Origin: an uncultured Clostridia bacterium
GTDB lineage: Bacteria; Bacillota; Clostridia; TANB77; CAG-508
Reading direction: 5' to 3'
Length of the DNA stretch: 24,842 nucleotides
NCBI GenBank assembly: GCA_944386375.1
Contig: CALXAW010000007.1
Coordinates: forward strand, 1 to 24,842
This document shows positions 9,422-15,800 of this stretch, piece by piece (position 1 is the stretch's first letter; each line of letters opens with the position of its first letter). The position numbers and the translations under genes were made by a program. Under the pieces are notes generated by a model. The model was not told the DNA's origin, did no database searches, and saw only the letters and a list, made by a program, of their open reading frames with translations.

Positions 9422-9736
9422 TTAATAATTGCATGGCTTATATGTTGTAGTATTTTTATATTCACCATATGTTCTATTTTGGTATTTTTCTATTTTACCT
9501 ATTTTATTTTTTCTTAATTTTGTTGATTTAGTTTTATTTTTTGTAAAATTAAAAATACTTTTTTTATTATAAAAAGCAAGTTTTGCTACATACACACCCC
9601 ATTGGTTTAATTCTACATTAATTGTTGCTTCTTTACCTGGGTAATTTTTTATTTCTTTGTTTAAATTTTGTATTATTTCTTCTTTATTATATTTACTTGA
9701 ATTGAAATAATATTCTATATATTTTGCTTTATCCAT
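9422..9736 (-). CDS. Small basic protein of unknown function, first gene of the pheST operon
   Basis: A 104-residue protein that I cannot assign. It is rich in Lys, Asn and Tyr. An N-terminal, probably helical segment (about 1-30) is followed by a beta-rich centre (ATINVELNQWGVYVAKLAFY) and a very basic C-terminal tail (KNKTKSTKLRKNKIGK); there is no membrane segment or signal peptide. ATG 9736 is chosen because AAAGGA lies 8 bases upstream; the in-frame ATG at 9745 directly touches that ribosome binding site. A clear promoter lies about 45 bases upstream and the stop is only 13 bases before pheS, so it leads the operon. The basic tail would suit nucleic-acid or ribosome contact, but that is only a guess. 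Confidence 0.72.
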   Translation of the reverse strand: MDKAKYIEYYFNSSKYNKEEIIQNLNKEIKNYPGKEATINVELNQWGVYVAKLAFYNKKSIFNFTKNKTKSTKLRKNKIGKIEKYQNRTYGEYKNTTTYKPCNY

Positions 9737-9780
9737 TTTCAACATCCTTTTTAAATTGTTTACATATTACACACTTTATT

Positions 9781-9809
9781 ATTTTAGCATAATCTAGCTT
9801 CATTTTCAA
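9781..9809 (-). promoter_or_regulatory. Promoter of the small gene-pheS-pheT-deacetylase operon
   Basis: A -35 TTGAAA (9809 to 9804), a 17-bp spacer and a -10 TAAAAT (9786 to 9781) precede the first gene. The predicted leader is only about 40 nt, too short for a T-box riboswitch. Confidence 0.65.
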
Positions 9810-9812
9810 GGG

Positions 9813-9842
9813 AAAAACAGAGAAAGTTAAAACTTTCTCTGT
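9813..9842 (-). terminator. Intrinsic terminator after the 232-residue membrane protein gene
   Basis: A perfect inverted repeat with arms ACAGAGAAAGTT (9817-9828) and its complement (9831-9842); sterically about 11 bp with a 4-nt loop. On the minus strand it is followed by TTTTT from the A-run at 9813-9817. It lies 79 bases beyond the stop codon at 9922 and just before the promoter of the next operon. Confidence 0.75.
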
Positions 9843-9921
9843 CTAATATTATACTAATTAGAAGATTATAAATATAGTTGGTAAAATAGTTTTCTTATAT
9901 CCCTCTATACCATAATTACAT

Positions 9922-10620
9922 TTATTCTACTGTGCCATTTAAAAGCTGATAGTATTGTGTTAGTTTGTTTACATTTGTAAATTGAATTTTTCCGTCTTCT
10001 ATATCCCAATATCTTGTGTTTTCTGCCAAAAATTCTACTACCTCTTCTAATCCTTCTATTTTTGCCCATGCTTCCTCTTGTGCTTCTTCTATTAGTGTTT
10101 TAGTTGAGCTCAAATTTGCTTGTACAGCTTCGTTAAGCATTATGCTTCTATATATTTCTACATAGTAATCACTTAGGTTTTTTTCATTTATTTTTTGCAT
10201 TATAGTATTTTCGTCTGTTATTGTTTCTGCTTTTGTTCTATATTCTTCTAGTTTACTTGCATATTCATTTACTTTTTGTTCTACAACTGTTAGTTCTTCG
10301 TCATCTGCTTGTATATTTTCTGCTGATAATATTTGTGATATTGCTTCATCATTGCAATAGTTATTCATTTCGTTATACATGTTTTTTACATCATTTATAT
10401 AGTTTTTAACTGTTTCTTCTACTATTGCATATTTTCCTGTTGTTTTTGTTTGCATATTTATGTCTTCTTTTGTTATGTCTAATTGTGCTAATTGTGTTGC
10501 TTCTTCTTGTAGTATTTTAGCTTGTTTTGTACTGTTTTGTAGGTATAAGTAACCTCCTATTAATGCTGCTATTAATAATATTACAATTATTATGGCTACT
10601 ATTAACCTTTTGTTTCCCAT
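9922..10620 (-). CDS. Membrane-anchored coiled-coil protein of unknown function
   Basis: A 232-residue protein with an N-terminal hydrophobic segment (about residues 5-27) after a short basic start (MGNKR), typical of an uncleaved signal anchor. The remainder is acidic, helix-rich and heptad-like (about 30-215), probably outside the membrane, and contains only one Cys. No catalytic motif is recognised. AAGAAAGGATG lies upstream of the ATG. It has its own promoter (10663-10691) directly after argS and its own terminator (9813-9842), so it seems to be a monocistronic unit, although read-through from argS is possible because no terminator is visible after argS. Its location and shape suggest an envelope-associated or division-related structural role, but nothing here proves it. 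Confidence 0.75.
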   Translation of the reverse strand: MGNKRLIVAIIIVILLIAALIGGYLYLQNSTKQAKILQEEATQLAQLDITKEDINMQTKTTGKYAIVEETVKNYINDVKNMYNEMNNYCNDEAISQILSAENIQADDEELTVVEQKVNEYASKLEEYRTKAETITDENTIMQKINEKNLSDYYVEIYRSIMLNEAVQANLSSTKTLIEEAQEEAWAKIEGLEEVVEFLAENTRYWDIEDGKIQFTNVNKLTQYYQLLNGTVE

Positions 10621-10662
10621 TTTTTATATCATCCTTTCTTATTTCTTTGGTAATACTTTTAT

Positions 10663-10691
10663 AATATATATTATTAGTTTTTTGTTGTCAA
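10663..10691 (-). promoter_or_regulatory. Promoter of the 232-residue membrane protein gene
   Basis: A perfect -35 TTGACA (10691 to 10686), a 17-bp spacer and a -10 TATATT (10668 to 10663). It has the same hexamers and spacing as the promoter of the ABC exporter operon. Confidence 0.72.
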
Positions 10692-10708
10692 CAAATTTTA
10701 TCAATTTT

Positions 10709-12415
10709 CTACATCTTGTCTGGCATTTTTATTCCTAGTAAGTTTGCTCCTGTTTTTAGTATTTTTCCAACCGCATATGTTAAATATACTCTTGCATCTT
10801 GTATTTTTTGGTCTTCTACTATTATTTTTGAGTTATTGTAAAATGTACTAAATGCTTTTGAAAGGTCTATTAAATATCTTGAAAGTATTGATGGCTCATT
10901 TTTTTCTGTTACTTGTACTAATATGTCTTCAAAATTATATATTAATTTTAATATTTGTTTTGATTCTTCGTCTTCTAAAATTGCAACATCTATACTATCT
11001 ATATTTGGAATATTTCCTGCTTTTTCTATTACACTTTTTGTTCGTACATATGTATATTGTATGTATGGTCCTGTTTCTCCTTGAAAGTTTAGTATCTCGT
11101 CCCAGTCAAATATTTCGTCTTTTATTCTGCTATTTGCTAAATCGTTGTATATTACTGCTCCTATTCCTACTTTTTTTGCTATTTCTTCTTTGTTTTCTAA
11201 GTTTGGATTTTTTTCGTCTATTATTTTTTGTGCTCTTTGTATTGCTTCATTTAATAGCTCTTCTAGTTTTATTACATTTCCTTCTCTTGTTGACATTTTA
11301 CCTGTTTTTAATAATAGCATTCCAAATGCTACATGTTCTAGTCCTTTTAGGTATTTTTCGTCTATACCTAAATATTTTGCTGTTTCAAATACTTGTTTAA
11401 AATGTAATGTTTGCTCATATGATACTAAATATAGTGCTTTGTCAAAATTATATGTTCTTGTTCTATATAGTATTGCTGCTAAATCTCTTGTTGCATATGT
11501 TGTTGACCCATTTGATTTTATTATTATACATGGAGGCATATTTTCGTCTTGCATTTGTACTACTTTTGCTCCTTCTGAGTCTACTAATTTGCCTTGTTTT
11601 TCTAGTATTTCTATTACTTCTGGCATTTTGTCAGAGTAAAATGCTTCTCCATTTAACGAGTCAAATTTTATGTCTAATAAGTCATATATTTTTTGGAATT
11701 CTTGTAAGCTTAATGTTTTAAATTTGTTCCATAATTCTGTGCAGTATGGATCCCCTTCTTCTAGTTTTTTAAAGTTGTTTCTACATCTTTCTAATACTGC
11801 TTCGTCTTCTTTACACAAGTTATTTATTCTTACATATATTTGGGTTAATTGGTCTATTGGGTTTTCGTCTATATTATATTCGCTTCCCCATAATTTGTAG
11901 CCTTCTATCATTTTACCAAATTGTGTTCCATAGTCTCCTAAGTGGTTTATTCCTATCGTGTTATAACCTAAGTATTTATATATTTTATATAATGCTCCAC
12001 CTATTACTGTTGAACGCAAATGCCCTATATGGAATGGTTTTGCAATATTTGGTGATGAATAGTCTATTACTACTGTTTTGCCATTTCCTATTGTAGATTT
12101 ACCATAGTCTTTTTCTTGTGCTATTTGCTTTAATACTTCTTTTGCTAATGTATTTTGATTTATATAGAAATTTAAGTAGCCTCCTACTATTTCTATTTTT
12201 TGTATTATATTTGTATCTATTTCTATTTTTTCTTTTATTTCTGTTGCTATGGCTTGTGGTGCTTTTTTTAGCACTTTTGCTAGTTTAAAACATGGTAGTG
12301 CATAGTCTCCATTTGCCGCTTCTTTTGGTACTTCTATATAGCTTTTTATTTCTTTTTGCTCTATATTAGTTGCTTTTGAAATTGCATTTGCAATTTCTGT
12401 TTTAAAATTTATCAT
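10709..12415 (-). CDS. argS: Arginine-tRNA ligase
   Basis: A 568-residue class I synthetase that charges tRNA-Arg. It has the N-terminal Add-1 tRNA D-loop-recognition domain (about 1-105), a Rossmann catalytic core with the HIGH motif in AKPFHIGHLRS (about residue 128), a KMSKS-region GKMSTREGN (about 373) and a C-terminal all-helical DALR anticodon-binding domain ending in the family-typical LLGIKMPDKM. The open frame extends 35 codons further upstream, but AGAGGAAATAAA precedes ATG 12415 and the extension would run through the promoter, so it is rejected. It is divergent from the MATE gene across a 160-bp region with face-to-face promoters. The leader is about 50 nt and has no T-box. Confidence 0.97.
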   Translation of the reverse strand: MINFKTEIANAISKATNIEQKEIKSYIEVPKEAANGDYALPCFKLAKVLKKAPQAIATEIKEKIEIDTNIIQKIEIVGGYLNFYINQNTLAKEVLKQIAQEKDYGKSTIGNGKTVVIDYSSPNIAKPFHIGHLRSTVIGGALYKIYKYLGYNTIGINHLGDYGTQFGKMIEGYKLWGSEYNIDENPIDQLTQIYVRINNLCKEDEAVLERCRNNFKKLEEGDPYCTELWNKFKTLSLQEFQKIYDLLDIKFDSLNGEAFYSDKMPEVIEILEKQGKLVDSEGAKVVQMQDENMPPCIIIKSNGSTTYATRDLAAILYRTRTYNFDKALYLVSYEQTLHFKQVFETAKYLGIDEKYLKGLEHVAFGMLLLKTGKMSTREGNVIKLEELLNEAIQRAQKIIDEKNPNLENKEEIAKKVGIGAVIYNDLANSRIKDEIFDWDEILNFQGETGPYIQYTYVRTKSVIEKAGNIPNIDSIDVAILEDEESKQILKLIYNFEDILVQVTEKNEPSILSRYLIDLSKAFSTFYNNSKIIVEDQKIQDARVYLTYAVGKILKTGANLLGIKMPDKM

Positions 12416-12469
12416 TTTATTTCCTCTTTTCTTTATGTTATAAATTACATGTATTTTTTTCTTCCACCA

Positions 12470-12498
12470 ATTATACAATAAAATATAAAATTGCACAA
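12470..12498 (-). promoter_or_regulatory. Promoter of argS
   Basis: The -10 is a perfect TATAAT (12475 to 12470), with a 17-bp spacer to a weak -35 TTGTGC (12498 to 12493). The -35 lies inside the inverted repeat 12488-12513. The weak -35 lowers confidence. Confidence 0.55.
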
Positions 12499-12513
12499 TA
12501 TTACTTGCAATTT
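12488..12513. promoter_or_regulatory. Operator-like dyad between divergent argS and MATE promoters
   Basis: Perfect 8-bp inverted repeats AAATTGCA (12488-12495) and TGCAATTT (12506-12513) are separated by 10 bp. The left arm covers part of the argS -35 and the right arm covers the MATE -35. A protein bound here would affect both promoters. AT-richness makes chance dyads common, so this is a candidate only; no regulator gene is adjacent. Confidence 0.4.
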
Positions 12514-12533
12514 TTTTCAAAAAAGTATATAAT
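12505..12533 (+). promoter_or_regulatory. Promoter of the MATE exporter gene
   Basis: A -35 TTGCAA (12505-12510), a 17-bp spacer and a perfect -10 TATAAT (12528-12533), about 42 bases before the GTG start. It is the only clear plus-strand promoter read in the window. Confidence 0.7.
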
Positions 12534-12575
12534 AGAATTTGTGCGAAAAAACATTTTTACAAAGGAGATGATATT

Positions 12576-13955
12576 GTGGATGAGACAAAAGAATTAGGTA
12601 CACAACGAATTCATAAGTTATTATTAAAGTATTCTATCCCTGCTATTGTTGGTATGCTTATTAATGCCATTTACAATATGGTTGATAGAATTTTTATAGG
12701 AAACAGCAGTGATGTTGGTTCTTTAGGTATAGGAGCTTTAAGCATTACATTCCCTATATATGTTGTTATAATGGGTGTTGCTGTTTTATTTGGAACTGGT
12801 GGTTCTATTTTATTTTCTACATATTTAGGAGAAAAAAGAGAACAAGAAGCTAGAAAAGTTTTAGGTACTTCTACTTCACTTTTAATTATTAGTGCAGTTG
12901 TTATGACTATATTAGGACTAATTTTTGCTGACCCAGTTATAAGACTTTTAGGTGCTAGTGAGCAACTTTTTGAATATTCTAAACAATATATTTCTATAAT
13001 TTTAATTGGTGCAATATTTCAAAATCTATCACTTGGTTTAAATAACTTTGTTAGAGCAGATGGTCATCCTAAAACTTCTATGACTACTATGCTTTTAGGT
13101 GCAATTATTAATATTATTTTAGACCCAATATTTATTTATGGTTTCCATTGGGGTATGTATGGTGCTGCTTTGGCAACTATTATTGGGCAAATGTGTTCTT
13201 CTATATGGGTTATTGCACATTTTAGAGGAAATAATTGTACTTTTAAATTAGAAGCAAAATATATGAAAATTGATAAACATATTGCAAAAAGAATTTTTAC
13301 TTTAGGAATTTCTGCTTTTATAGTTCAAGTTGCAGGAAGTTTAGTTTCTATTGTAATTAATAGATCACTTATAGTTCATGGTGGAGATATTGCAGTTTCT
13401 GGTATGGGTATTATAAATAGTATTTCTACAATTCTTATTCTTCCAGTACTTGGATTAGTACAAGGTGCACAACCTATTATTGCTTATAATAATGGAGCTA
13501 AAAATAAAATTAGAATTGTAAATACAGTTAAATTATGTATGATAATTGCTACAATTATTATGATAATCGGATTTATTGTAATTAACTTATTCTCAGTTCA
13601 ACTTACTCGTGCATTTAATAGTGAACCAGAGTTACTAGACTTTACATCTAATGGATTAAAAGTATGGTTTATGGCTTTACCTATTATTGGTTTACAAATT
13701 GTTGGTGCAAATTATTTCCAATCAGTTGGAAAATTCAAAACCGCAATTTTACTAAATATGACTAGACAAATTTTATATTTAATTCCTCTTGTTATAATAT
13801 TATCTAATATTTGGGGAATTGATGGGCTTCTTCATGCAGGACCTGCTTCAGATACACTTGCATTTTTGACTACAATGAGCTTTGTAATTTATGAATATCA
13901 CAAACATTACAAGGGCTTGCTTAACAAAAAAGAAACTGAATGTATAGAAGCATAA
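12576..13955 (+). CDS. MATE family multidrug/cation exporter (MepA-like)
   Basis: A 459-residue integral membrane protein with about 12 hydrophobic segments in two homologous halves. MATE features include the N-terminal KYSIPAIVGMLINAIYNMVD helix, LGLNNFVRADGHPK in the first half, and NIILDPIFIYGFHWGMYGAA. MATE proteins expel drugs or metabolites in exchange for Na+ or H+; substrate and coupling ion cannot be read here. The start is GTG 12576, chosen because AAAGGAG lies 8 bases upstream; no in-frame ATG is better placed. It is the only plus-strand gene in the window and forms a self-contained unit with its own promoter and a terminator shared with cysS. Base composition does not look different from its neighbours by eye, so recent transfer is not obvious. 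Confidence 0.94.
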   Translation: MDETKELGTQRIHKLLLKYSIPAIVGMLINAIYNMVDRIFIGNSSDVGSLGIGALSITFPIYVVIMGVAVLFGTGGSILFSTYLGEKREQEARKVLGTSTSLLIISAVVMTILGLIFADPVIRLLGASEQLFEYSKQYISIILIGAIFQNLSLGLNNFVRADGHPKTSMTTMLLGAIINIILDPIFIYGFHWGMYGAALATIIGQMCSSIWVIAHFRGNNCTFKLEAKYMKIDKHIAKRIFTLGISAFIVQVAGSLVSIVINRSLIVHGGDIAVSGMGIINSISTILILPVLGLVQGAQPIIAYNNGAKNKIRIVNTVKLCMIIATIIMIIGFIVINLFSVQLTRAFNSEPELLDFTSNGLKVWFMALPIIGLQIVGANYFQSVGKFKTAILLNMTRQILYLIPLVIILSNIWGIDGLLHAGPASDTLAFLTTMSFVIYEYHKHYKGLLNKKETECIEA

Positions 13956-13995
13956 AAAAACGAGGTGTTGTGACCACCTCGTTTTTTTATGCTTC
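13947..13995. terminator. Bidirectional terminator shared by the MATE gene and cysS
   Basis: A perfect 21-bp stem (arms 13947-13967 and 13975-13995, loop TTGTGAC) with GC-rich inner bases CGAGGTG and A7/T7 tracts in the arms. It therefore has a U-tract in both directions. The MATE stop codon lies inside the left arm and the cysS stop is 3 bases past the right arm. Confidence 0.9.
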
Positions 13996-13997
13996 TC

Positions 13998-15386
13998 TTA
14001 CTTTTTGTTCAATTTATATCCATCTTTTGTGTCTTCTATTGTATAGCCTTTTTGTGCTATTTCTTCTCTTATTTTGTCTGATTCTGCCCAGTTTTTTTCT
14101 TGTCTTGCTTGTTGTCTTTTTTCTGCAAGTTTAATTATTTCTTCTGGTATTTGTGTATTGTTTTTTTCTTCTTTTTCGTCTATTTTTAGTCCTAAAACTG
14201 TATCAAATTTTAATAATAATTGTGCAAATTTAGGTGACTTACGCGTTTCTCTTACTACTTCCCAAACTGTACCCATGGCAAGTGGCATATTTAAGTCGTC
14301 ATTTATTGCTTTATGGAATTTTTCTTCATATACATTTATTACATCTTCTTCTACATTGTCTGTTCCTTCTAGATGTTTTTGGTATCCATCTTTTAGTCTT
14401 TCTAGTGATTTTGATGTAGCTTCTATTCCTTCCCATGTAAAGTTTAGCTTGTTTCTGTAGTGACAAGAATAACTAAATAGTTTGTATACTAGTGGATTAT
14501 ATCCTTTTTGGATTATGTCTTTTAATAAATATACATTGCCTAAGCTTTTTGACATTTTGCCTCCATTTATTAAAAGATATTCTCCATGCATCCAATATCT
14601 TGCTGGTATTTTACCACATGCTCCTTTGCTTTGTGCTATTTCGTTTTCATGGTGTGTTGGTATTAAATCTATTCCTCCTGTATGTATGTCAAATTGCTCT
14701 CCTAAATATTTTTGGCCCATTGCAGAACATTCTATGTGCCAGCCCGGGTAACATTTGCCCCATGGGCTATCCCATTTCATTATATGGTTTTGTGGTGCTT
14801 TTATCCATAATGCAAAATCATATGGGTTTTTCTTTTCTTTGTCTACTTCTACTCTTGCTCCTGCTTTTTGTTCTTCTAGATTTATTCCAGATAGTATTCC
14901 ATATTTATCTAGTTTAGATACATCAAAATATATTGCTGTTGATGTTTCATATGCATATCCATTTTCTATTAGTTTTTTTACATATTCTATCATTTCTGGT
15001 ATGTGTTCTGTTGCTTTACAAATTATTTCTGGTGTTTCTATGTTTAGGCTTTTTAAATCTTCAAAAAATAATTTTGTATAATGCTCAGCTATTTCTTGTG
15101 GTGTTTTATTTTCTTCTCTTGCTGATTTTAACATTTTGTCTTCGCCTTCGTCTGCATCTGATACTAAGTGCCCTACATCTGTTATGTTCATTACATGTTT
15201 TATTTTATACCCATTGTATTTTAATACTCTTCTTAGTATGTCTTGAAATATGTTTGTTCTCATGTTTCCTATTGTTGCATCTTTATATACTGTTGGGCCA
15301 CATGAGTATATTTTTACTTCTTTTGGGTTTAATGGTATGAATTGCTCTTTTTTCTTTGTTAGTGTGTTGTAAAGGTATATGTCCAT
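13998..15386 (-). CDS. cysS: Cysteine-tRNA ligase with a variant HIGH motif
   Basis: A 462-residue class I synthetase that charges tRNA-Cys. It has the N-terminal YSCGPTVY segment with the zinc Cys, the WHIECSAMG region and the HHENE motif, which carry further zinc ligands, and the KMSKSLGN motif (about residue 277). The HIGH signature, normally HIGN in CysRS, reads TIGN here (about residue 38, KDATIGNMRT), so the first His is Thr. The rest of the enzyme looks intact. The start is ATG 15386, preceded by AGGAGGGAGAAGG. The open frame runs 43 codons further upstream, but that part lies in the structured repeat region and has no ribosome binding site. No clear promoter hexamers were found; the roughly 400-nt stretch upstream carries repeats rather than a T-box. 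Confidence 0.95.
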   Translation of the reverse strand: MDIYLYNTLTKKKEQFIPLNPKEVKIYSCGPTVYKDATIGNMRTNIFQDILRRVLKYNGYKIKHVMNITDVGHLVSDADEGEDKMLKSAREENKTPQEIAEHYTKLFFEDLKSLNIETPEIICKATEHIPEMIEYVKKLIENGYAYETSTAIYFDVSKLDKYGILSGINLEEQKAGARVEVDKEKKNPYDFALWIKAPQNHIMKWDSPWGKCYPGWHIECSAMGQKYLGEQFDIHTGGIDLIPTHHENEIAQSKGACGKIPARYWMHGEYLLINGGKMSKSLGNVYLLKDIIQKGYNPLVYKLFSYSCHYRNKLNFTWEGIEATSKSLERLKDGYQKHLEGTDNVEEDVINVYEEKFHKAINDDLNMPLAMGTVWEVVRETRKSPKFAQLLLKFDTVLGLKIDEKEEKNNTQIPEEIIKLAEKRQQARQEKNWAESDKIREEIAQKGYTIEDTKDGYKLNKK

Positions 15387-15408
15387 CCTTCTCCCTCCTA
15401 ATAGTACA

Positions 15409-15529
15409 GTTGCCAAATAATTGCGTTTTGGCGTTGTTAAACTTCGCTTCGCAAATCCTCGACGTACACAAAGTACGCCTCCGGTTTTCTTGCTCGTTTG
15501 CCTAGCCAAAAGCACAATTCTTTGGCAAC
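15409..15529 (-). repeat. Long inverted repeat with conserved-looking core in the cysS upstream region
   Basis: The left arm 15409-15432 is the reverse complement of the right arm 15505-15529 at 22 of 24 positions plus one inserted base. The right arm is also the first part of tandem half-unit 1. The arms enclose 72 bases that contain the short hairpin CGTAC/GTACG and the direct repeat TTCGCTTCGC. Transcribed on the minus strand it would fold into a long stem ending about 20 nt before the cysS ribosome binding site. It could be a structured leader or a small mobile (MITE-like) element. Confidence 0.6.
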
Positions 15530-15796
15530 ATTTACTTTGTGGCTTTTTACTTTCTTGTTATTCTCCTAGCCAAAATTTAATTCTGCCACAACATTTGTTG
15601 TGTGCCTCTTTGCTTTTGCTCGTTTGCCTAGCCAAAAGCACAATTCTTTGGCAACATTTGCTTTGTGGTTTTTTGCTTTCTTGTTATTCTCCTAGCCAAA
15701 ATTTAATTCTGCCACAACATTTGCTTTGTGTGCCTCTTTGCTTTTGCTCGTTTGCCTAGACAAAAACACAATTCTTTGGCAACATTTGCTTTTTAG
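15501..15796. repeat. Dimeric tandem repeat array between the PBP gene and cysS
   Basis: Five half-units begin with CCTAG(C/A)C at 15501, 15565, 15627, 15691 and 15755, spaced 64, 62, 64 and 64 bases. Types alternate: A units contain the segment CACAATTCTTTGGCAACATT, B units contain AAATTTAATTCTGCCACAAC. The period of the A-B dimer is 126-128 bp; there are two full dimers and a partial third, which ends near the PBP stop codon. Full dimers are nearly identical, with a few substitutions and a 2-base indel, which suggests recent duplication. A units can form a small GCCAAA/TTTGGC hairpin. Open frames crossing the array on either strand show only repetitive shadow peptides, so I treat 15387-15800 as non-coding. 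Confidence 0.85.
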
Positions 15797-15800
15797 TTTA

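Noticed and set aside
9409..9468. N-terminal extension of PheS
   Set aside because: It overlaps the upstream small gene, and AAAGGAGG lies right before ATG 9408.
12416..12520. N-terminal extension of ArgRS
   Set aside because: It would be read through the argS promoter region; ATG 12415 has a good ribosome binding site and gives the usual length and N-terminus.
13947..13995. T-box-like or riboswitch structure suggested by the ACCACCTCG segment
   Set aside because: It is simply the perfect 21-bp bidirectional terminator between convergent genes.
15387..15515. N-terminal extension of CysRS
   Set aside because: AGGAGG sits directly before ATG 15386; the extension is encoded by the structured repeat region and is absent from normal CysRS length.
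15501..15796. CRISPR array
   Set aside because: The repeated blocks are contiguous 62-64-bp half-units without unique spacers, and no cas gene is present.
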